DNA from: Streptomyces rubellomurinus
Lineage (GTDB): Bacteria > Actinomycetota > Actinomycetes > Streptomycetales > Streptomycetaceae
DNA: 18,851 bases
Direction of reading: 5' to 3'
Assembly: GCF_000961885.1 (NCBI RefSeq)
Contig: NZ_JZKH01000124.1
Coordinates: 1-18,851, forward strand
The translations under genes and the position numbers were made by a program. The notes below the pieces were generated by a model. It did no database searches and had not been told where the DNA came from. It was given only the letters and a program-made list of their open reading frames with translations. Below, piece after piece: positions 15,479-18,851 of the stretch. Every line of letters begins with the position of its first letter. Positions within the stretch are counted from its first letter, which is position 1.

Positions 15479-16084
15479 ATGCGCCCCACGCGTACGGCCG
15501 CCGCCGCCCTGCTCGGCGCGACGGTGCTGACCGGTCTGACGGCCCCCCTCGCCACCGCCAGGGACGGCACGGCCTCGGTCAGCCCGTCCCAGGCCGCACC
15601 GGGCCAGACCGTGACGGTCACGGTCTCCTGCGAGAAGTCGGACAAGCCCGACGCCAAGACCATCACCGCCCACTCCGCCGCCTTCGAGGGCGGCCCCGCC
15701 ACCCTCACCCTGGGCGCGGACGGCAAGCACACCGGCTCCGCCCGGCTGGCCTCCGAACACGCCGGCGACAGCAAGGTCGACGGCACCTGCCCGGACGGCG
15801 GCGCCTTCGCCACCACCGTCTCGGTCAGCACCGTCGCCGCCCCCGCCGGCTCCTCCGGCCTGGACAAAGGCCTCGGCGACTGGGGCAAGGCGGCCGGCGA
15901 GTGGGCCGGCTCGCTCGGCCAGTCCGGTGCCGGCAGCCAGCAGGTCGCCCCGCACGGCGCCGTCAAGACCGGCCTCGGCGGCTCGGTCGCGGCCGACCCG
16001 GCGGAGCTGGCCGGCGGCCTCGCGCTCGTCGCGGGCGGCGTCGGCGGCTTCTGGCTGCTGCGGCGGCGCGGGGCCGGTGCCTGA
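15479..16084 (+). CDS. Secreted, C-terminally membrane-anchored protein of unknown function
   Basis: A 201-aa protein with an N-terminal signal peptide (RTAAAALLGATVLTGLTAPLATA, positions 5-27, cleavage near 27). The following domain of about 90 residues (SVSPSQAAPGQTVTVTVSC) looks like a small beta-sandwich, with Cys51 and Cys104 able to form a disulfide outside the cell. A Gly/Ala/Ser-rich linker leads to a C-terminal hydrophobic segment (about 178-195) and RRRGAGA. This is the layout of a surface protein held in the membrane by its tail, but no LPXTG or LAXTG sortase motif is present. The start is well supported by GGAGG at 15467-15471, seven bases before the ATG. I recall similar proteins next to class F sortase genes in Streptomyces; here no sortase follows. 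Confidence 0.82.
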   Translation: MRPTRTAAAALLGATVLTGLTAPLATARDGTASVSPSQAAPGQTVTVTVSCEKSDKPDAKTITAHSAAFEGGPATLTLGADGKHTGSARLASEHAGDSKVDGTCPDGGAFATTVSVSTVAAPAGSSGLDKGLGDWGKAAGEWAGSLGQSGAGSQQVAPHGAVKTGLGGSVAADPAELAGGLALVAGGVGGFWLLRRRGAGA

Positions 16085-16128
16085 TGGCCGACACCCCCGC
16101 CGCACCTGCGCGCCGCCGGACCCGCTGA
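16084..16128 (+). other. 14-codon open frame coupled to the secreted-protein stop
   Basis: An ATG overlaps the preceding stop (TGATG) and opens a frame of 14 codons, MADTPAAPARRRTR, before a TGA. The basic end resembles the cytoplasmic start of a membrane protein, such as a sortase, cut short before its helix. It may be a remnant of a lost coupled gene or chance. The gap from here to 16197 otherwise holds only a small hairpin and a 9-bp repeat. Confidence 0.25.
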
Positions 16129-16132
16129 CGGG

Positions 16133-16149
16133 ACCTGCGGCACGCAGGT
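16133..16149. terminator. Small hairpin between convergent genes
   Basis: ACCTGC and GCAGGT enclose the loop GGCAC, a 6-bp perfect stem between the convergent secreted-protein and YhhN genes. It is weaker than the other terminators of the window and may or may not be functional. Confidence 0.4.
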
Positions 16150-16197
16150 GTGACGGGCGGGCCTCGGCGGGCAGAGGGGGCAGAGGGGACGGGCGGG

Positions 16198-16959
16198 TCA
16201 GGCGAGGGCCGGCTCCGGGAGCCCGGCGGCCCGCTCCCGCTCGACCCGCGCTGTGCGCTCCGTCCGCTCCTCGTGCCCGAGGGTGCCGCTGGCCAGCAGG
16301 TACTGGGCCAGGATGTACGTCGCCATGATCCAGAACTGATGCCCCGGCAGCTCCCGCCACTTCGCCAGCTGGGTGGCGATCAGCGTGTCGGACAACAGGA
16401 ACAGAGCCCCGCCCAGGCCCGTCCGCCAGCCCAGCCCGGCCGACGTGACCGCCGTCGAGGCCAGCAGCAGGCTGTATCCGGCCACCGGCACCTTCAGGTC
16501 CCCGAGGTCCGGCCACAACTGCCCGATCATGCCGACCCAGGCCGTCGCGTACGCGGCCGCCACCACCAGGGCCCGGCGCCGGTCGGTGAGCGCGCCGCGC
16601 CGCACGAACATGGTCACGTAGCAGACGTGCGCCGCCGCGAAGGAGCCCATGCCGGCCAGGAACGCGGTGTCGTCCTTCAGCTGCAGCAGCACGTCCCCGC
16701 CCGCGCTCAGCAGCAGGGCGGGCGCCAGCAGCTGCGGCGCCTCCCGCTCGGCGGCCCGCGCCGCCGTCCGGCTGTGCGCGGCCAGCAGTGGCATCAGGGC
16801 CGGCTTGGTGGCGTTCTGCAGCACCGACGCCCCGGACAGGATCGAGCCCAGGTGCGCCGCCGAGGTGGCCGCGAAGCCGCCCAGCAGGCCGGAGGCCGAG
16901 CGGGAGGCCGAGCGCAGGCGGGTGCCGAGGGCGGCGCGGGCGGTCGTGCGGATGGTCAT
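16198..16959 (-). CDS. YhhN/TMEM86-family membrane protein (lysoplasmalogenase-like)
   Basis: An integral membrane protein of 253 aa with about seven or eight hydrophobic segments. It shows the family's conserved spots: TKP (51-53), SAGGD with Asp89 inside the third segment, FLLSDTL with Asp191, and a late TYILAQYLL (214-222). Characterised relatives hydrolyse the vinyl-ether bond of lysoplasmalogens, with membrane-buried aspartates thought to be catalytic. Whether this bacterial protein does so is unknown. The N-terminal 30 residues, rich in Arg and Ser, and a charged C-terminal tail (229-253) extend beyond the core. The ATG at 16959 has GGAGG about ten bases upstream. It is divergent from the DUF2398-type gene. 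Confidence 0.88.
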   Translation of the reverse strand: MTIRTTARAALGTRLRSASRSASGLLGGFAATSAAHLGSILSGASVLQNATKPALMPLLAAHSRTAARAAEREAPQLLAPALLLSAGGDVLLQLKDDTAFLAGMGSFAAAHVCYVTMFVRRGALTDRRRALVVAAAYATAWVGMIGQLWPDLGDLKVPVAGYSLLLASTAVTSAGLGWRTGLGGALFLLSDTLIATQLAKWRELPGHQFWIMATYILAQYLLASGTLGHEERTERTARVERERAAGLPEPALA

Positions 16960-17039
16960 GCGGCTGCTGCCTCCGTGGTCGGGCGGTGCGGGGGAGATCC
17001 ACCGACCCTAAGGGAGCCGCTCCGGTGGGGGAAGAGCGG

Positions 17040-17055
17040 GTTACCGGCGCGTAAC
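17040..17055. promoter_or_regulatory. Operator-like dyad GTTAC-N6-GTAAC
   Basis: Perfect 5-bp half-sites are separated by six bases in the 198-bp gap between the divergent YhhN gene (start 16959) and the DUF2398-type gene (start 17158). Half-site spacing of about one helical turn centre-to-centre fits a dimeric regulator. No regulator gene is adjacent in the window. Confidence 0.35.
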
Positions 17056-17079
17056 TCCGGTGCGGCACGGCCCGCCGGT

Positions 17080-17112
17080 CGCGGCGGGACGGCCGGATCC
17101 CGTCCCGCCGCG
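17080..17112. terminator. 13-bp hairpin upstream of the DUF2398-type gene
   Basis: A perfect inverted repeat (CGCGGCGGGACGG at 17080-17092 and its complement at 17100-17112) has a seven-base loop. It lies 45 bases before the ATG at 17158, between divergent genes, so it does not follow any present stop codon. It may be a leftover terminator of a lost upstream gene, an attenuator or an insulating element. Confidence 0.5.
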
Positions 17113-17157
17113 GGCCCGGCAAGGATCCAGGAGACAGGCCTTAGGCTGGTCCCCGAC

Positions 17158-18851
17158 ATGGAGCAGCAGGAGTACGCGGTCGGTGCCACCCGGGTGGCCG
17201 CCGGTCGGCCGGACGGGCGAACGGGCGGGGTGGGGGCCACCGACGCCGCCGTTGCCGTGCGCGAAGCCGCCGTCCGCGCCGCGTCGGGCGGTGACGGCGC
17301 ACCCGATGCCGTGCCCACGGCCCGCCCTGACGCCGCCGTACGTGACGCGGTCGCACGTGACGCTGCCGCACATGACGCCGCCGCAGCACGGGGCGCCGAC
17401 CCCGAGCTCTCGCCCGACCCGGGCCTGCTGCGGCTCGCCCGCTGGTTCGCCGCCGCCGCGCCCGACACCGCCGACGACCTCTGCACCGCCTCCTTCGGCC
17501 TCTACCCCGCCCGGCACTTCGGCGCCCCCGCCGAGTCCGCCGCCGACCCCGAGGTCAGCTGGTGGCACGGCCCCACCGCCCCCGCCGCCCGGCGCCCGCG
17601 CGAGGCCCGTACGGACGGCGGGCTGCGCCGAGCCCGGCGCGACGCCGCCGCGCTGCCCGTCGTCCGGTCGGGCGCCAAGCCCGGTCGGCCCGGTCGGCAC
17701 CGCAGGACCGAGCGCGGCCGCGCGCTCCCGGACGCCCCCGCCACCGCGCAGGATCGTTCCGGCGAGGGCCACACCGCCGCCGAACGCCGGATCGCCGCCC
17801 GGCTGCTGCTCGCCCACCCGCTGGTCACCGCCTCCGGCCCGCACGCCGACGGCTTCCCGCTGATCCGCCGTCACCGCGACTGGCTCACCGAGCGCTTCGA
17901 CACCCTGCTCGGCTACCGGCTCGTCGTCGGCCCCTGGCACGCCCGGCTCCGCAAGGCCGGCCTCGGGCCCGGCGCCGCCCGCCGCCTCGAACACCCCGCC
18001 ACCGGTGCCCCGTTCACCCCGGCCGCCTACGCCCAACTCGCCCTCGCCCTGGCCCTGTTGGTCGACGCTCCGGAGCAGCTGCGGTACGGGCGGCTGCTCG
18101 ACGCGATGCGCGCCGCCGCACCCGAACTCGTTGCCGCCCCGGCCGACCTGGCGATGGCCCTCGCCGCCCTCGCCGACTGGCAGGTCCTCGGCGAGCTGCC
18201 CGCCGACCCGGCCGACACCGCCTTCCCGCTCACCGTCGACCGCGAGCTCGCCCGCGCCGTCCCGGCCGGCCCGCCCGCCCTCGCGGACGGCCCCGCCGAC
18301 CTCATCCGCCGCGCCGCCGAGGCCGAACCCGCGACCGCCGTACGGCGCCTGCTCGCCGAAACGCCCGCCGTGCTCGCCGCCGACCTCCCCGAGGACCGCC
18401 GCGGCTGGCTGCGCCGGCACCGGCTCAGCGGCCCGGCCGCGCTCGCCGAATTCCTCGGCCTGGAGACCGAGTTGCGCGCCGAGGGCGTTGCCCTCCTGGA
18501 CCCGGCCGAAGAGCTCACCGACCTCGCCCTGCCCGGCTCCGGCACCCTCGCGCAGGCCGCCCTGCTGCTGGTCGAGTGCCTCGTCGAGGAGGTCCGCCCG
18601 CTGCCCGGCGACATCCCGGACGGCGACGTGCCGATCCCCGACGCGCTGATAGACGGCGCCCTCGGCGACGTCGCCGACGAGTACGGCCTGCCCTCCCGCT
18701 ACCTCGCCGACCGCACCGCCCTGCGCCGCGACGCCCTCGACCTGCTCCACCGCCTCGGCCTGATCACCCCGGCCCCCCGCGCCACCCGGCCGCCCGCCTG
18801 GCTCCTGCGCCCCCCGGCCGCCCGCTACGCCCCGGCCCCCGACCTGCACCC
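17158..18851 (+). CDS. DUF2398/TIGR02678 protein (JetB type, Wadjet II) with JetA-like N-terminal remnant, 3' partial
   Basis: The frame is open for 564 codons to the window edge, without a stop. Residues about 205-564 read as DUF2398/TIGR02678, the small JetB-type subunit of the SMC-like type II Wadjet complex that acts against plasmids. The signs are AERRIAARLLLAHPLVTASG (208-227), IRRHRDWL, HARLRKAG (261-268), AEGVALLDPAEELTDLALPG (441-460), SGTLAQAALLLVECL (461-475) and PPAARYAPAPDL near the end. This is close to the full usual domain length. Residues about 90-150 (LRLARWFAAAAPDTADDL, ASFGLYPARHFG, EVSWWHGP) resemble the C-terminal end of DUF2397/TIGR02677, the JetA-type kleisin. Residues 1-85 are Ala-rich with a pentapeptide repeat and weaker G/C third-position bias. 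No ribosome-binding site precedes the ATG at 17158; TAGGCT (17142-17147) could be a -10 element of a nearly leaderless transcript. Domain names are from memory; the start is uncertain. Confidence 0.72.
   Translation, partial: MEQQEYAVGATRVAAGRPDGRTGGVGATDAAVAVREAAVRAASGGDGAPDAVPTARPDAAVRDAVARDAAAHDAAAARGADPELSPDPGLLRLARWFAAAAPDTADDLCTASFGLYPARHFGAPAESAADPEVSWWHGPTAPAARRPREARTDGGLRRARRDAAALPVVRSGAKPGRPGRHRRTERGRALPDAPATAQDRSGEGHTAAERRIAARLLLAHPLVTASGPHADGFPLIRRHRDWLTERFDTLLGYRLVVGPWHARLRKAGLGPGAARRLEHPATGAPFTPAAYAQLALALALLVDAPEQLRYGRLLDAMRAAAPELVAAPADLAMALAALADWQVLGELPADPADTAFPLTVDRELARAVPAGPPALADGPADLIRRAAEAEPATAVRRLLAETPAVLAADLPEDRRGWLRRHRLSGPAALAEFLGLETELRAEGVALLDPAEELTDLALPGSGTLAQAALLLVECLVEEVRPLPGDIPDGDVPIPDALIDGALGDVADEYGLPSRYLADRTALRRDALDLLHRLGLITPAPRATRPPAWLLRPPAARYAPAPDLH
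17326..17385 (+). repeat. Four 15-bp imperfect tandem units encoding (R/P/H)DA(A/V)(A/V)
   Basis: Units at 17326, 17341, 17356 and 17371 share the pattern YNTGACGC-G-CG-A. In the frame from 17158 they encode PDAAV, RDAVA, RDAAA and HDAAA (residues 57-76). The unit length keeps the frame. It lies in the poorly constrained N-terminal part of the DUF2398-type gene. Confidence 0.8.

Noticed and set aside
17158..17420. Treating the whole right-edge gene as a pseudogene
   Set aside because: No stop or frameshift interrupts 564 codons and the DUF2398 motifs look intact; only the JetA-like piece appears truncated.
17041..18849. Minus-strand open frame of about 600 codons at the right end
   Set aside because: The translation is Gly/Val/Glu-rich with no domain, while the opposite strand from 17158 carries DUF2398-like motifs and the G/C third-position bias from about residue 90 on.

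Overview
The window looks like a chromosomal segment of a high-GC actinomycete, most likely Streptomyces or Kitasatospora. The signs are very high G+C with strong G/C preference at third codon positions, GTG and TTG starts, long GC-rich hairpins without U-tracts as terminators, and the gene families present. I see no tRNA, rRNA, IS element or CRISPR array.

Left part (1-5840): a three-gene minus-strand operon encodes a xanthine dehydrogenase-type molybdenum hydroxylase. Its order is FAD subunit, [2Fe-2S] subunit, Mo subunit, joined by two ATGA overlaps, and it ends at a strong hairpin next to a G-quadruplex-like tract at the window edge. A PucR-family regulator is divergent from it. This is the usual purine-catabolism arrangement, and the 379-bp gap between them holds repeat and dyad candidates for regulatory sites.

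Middle part (5841-11610): the PucR-type gene converges on a membrane-anchored alpha/beta-hydrolase esterase, with a 25-bp perfect hairpin between them. Divergent from the esterase is a plus-strand operon for carbohydrate uptake: lipoprotein binding protein, FrcC/RbsC-type permease, single-domain ATPase and ROK glucokinase. All three junctions are 4-bp overlaps (TTGA, ATGA, GTGA), so import and phosphorylation are probably made together. The operon ends at a 15-bp hairpin. An AT-richer array of about 14 seven-base units follows.

Right part (11609-18851): a minus-strand membrane protein has a long Pro/Thr/Gly/Ser-rich outer region and a C-terminal two-cysteine motif. Divergent from it, across a perfect 20-bp palindrome, is a secreted gamma-glutamyltransferase. 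Then come exodeoxyribonuclease III, a small secreted membrane-anchored protein, and a convergent YhhN-family membrane protein.

The last gene starts at 17158 and runs off the window. It stays open for 564 codons. Its second half reads as a DUF2398/TIGR02678 protein, the JetB-type component of type II Wadjet anti-plasmid defence. Upstream in the same frame is a piece resembling only the C-terminal end of DUF2397/TIGR02677 (JetA type). It therefore looks like a JetA-tail/JetB fusion at the edge of a defence locus, and is the most unusual feature of the window.
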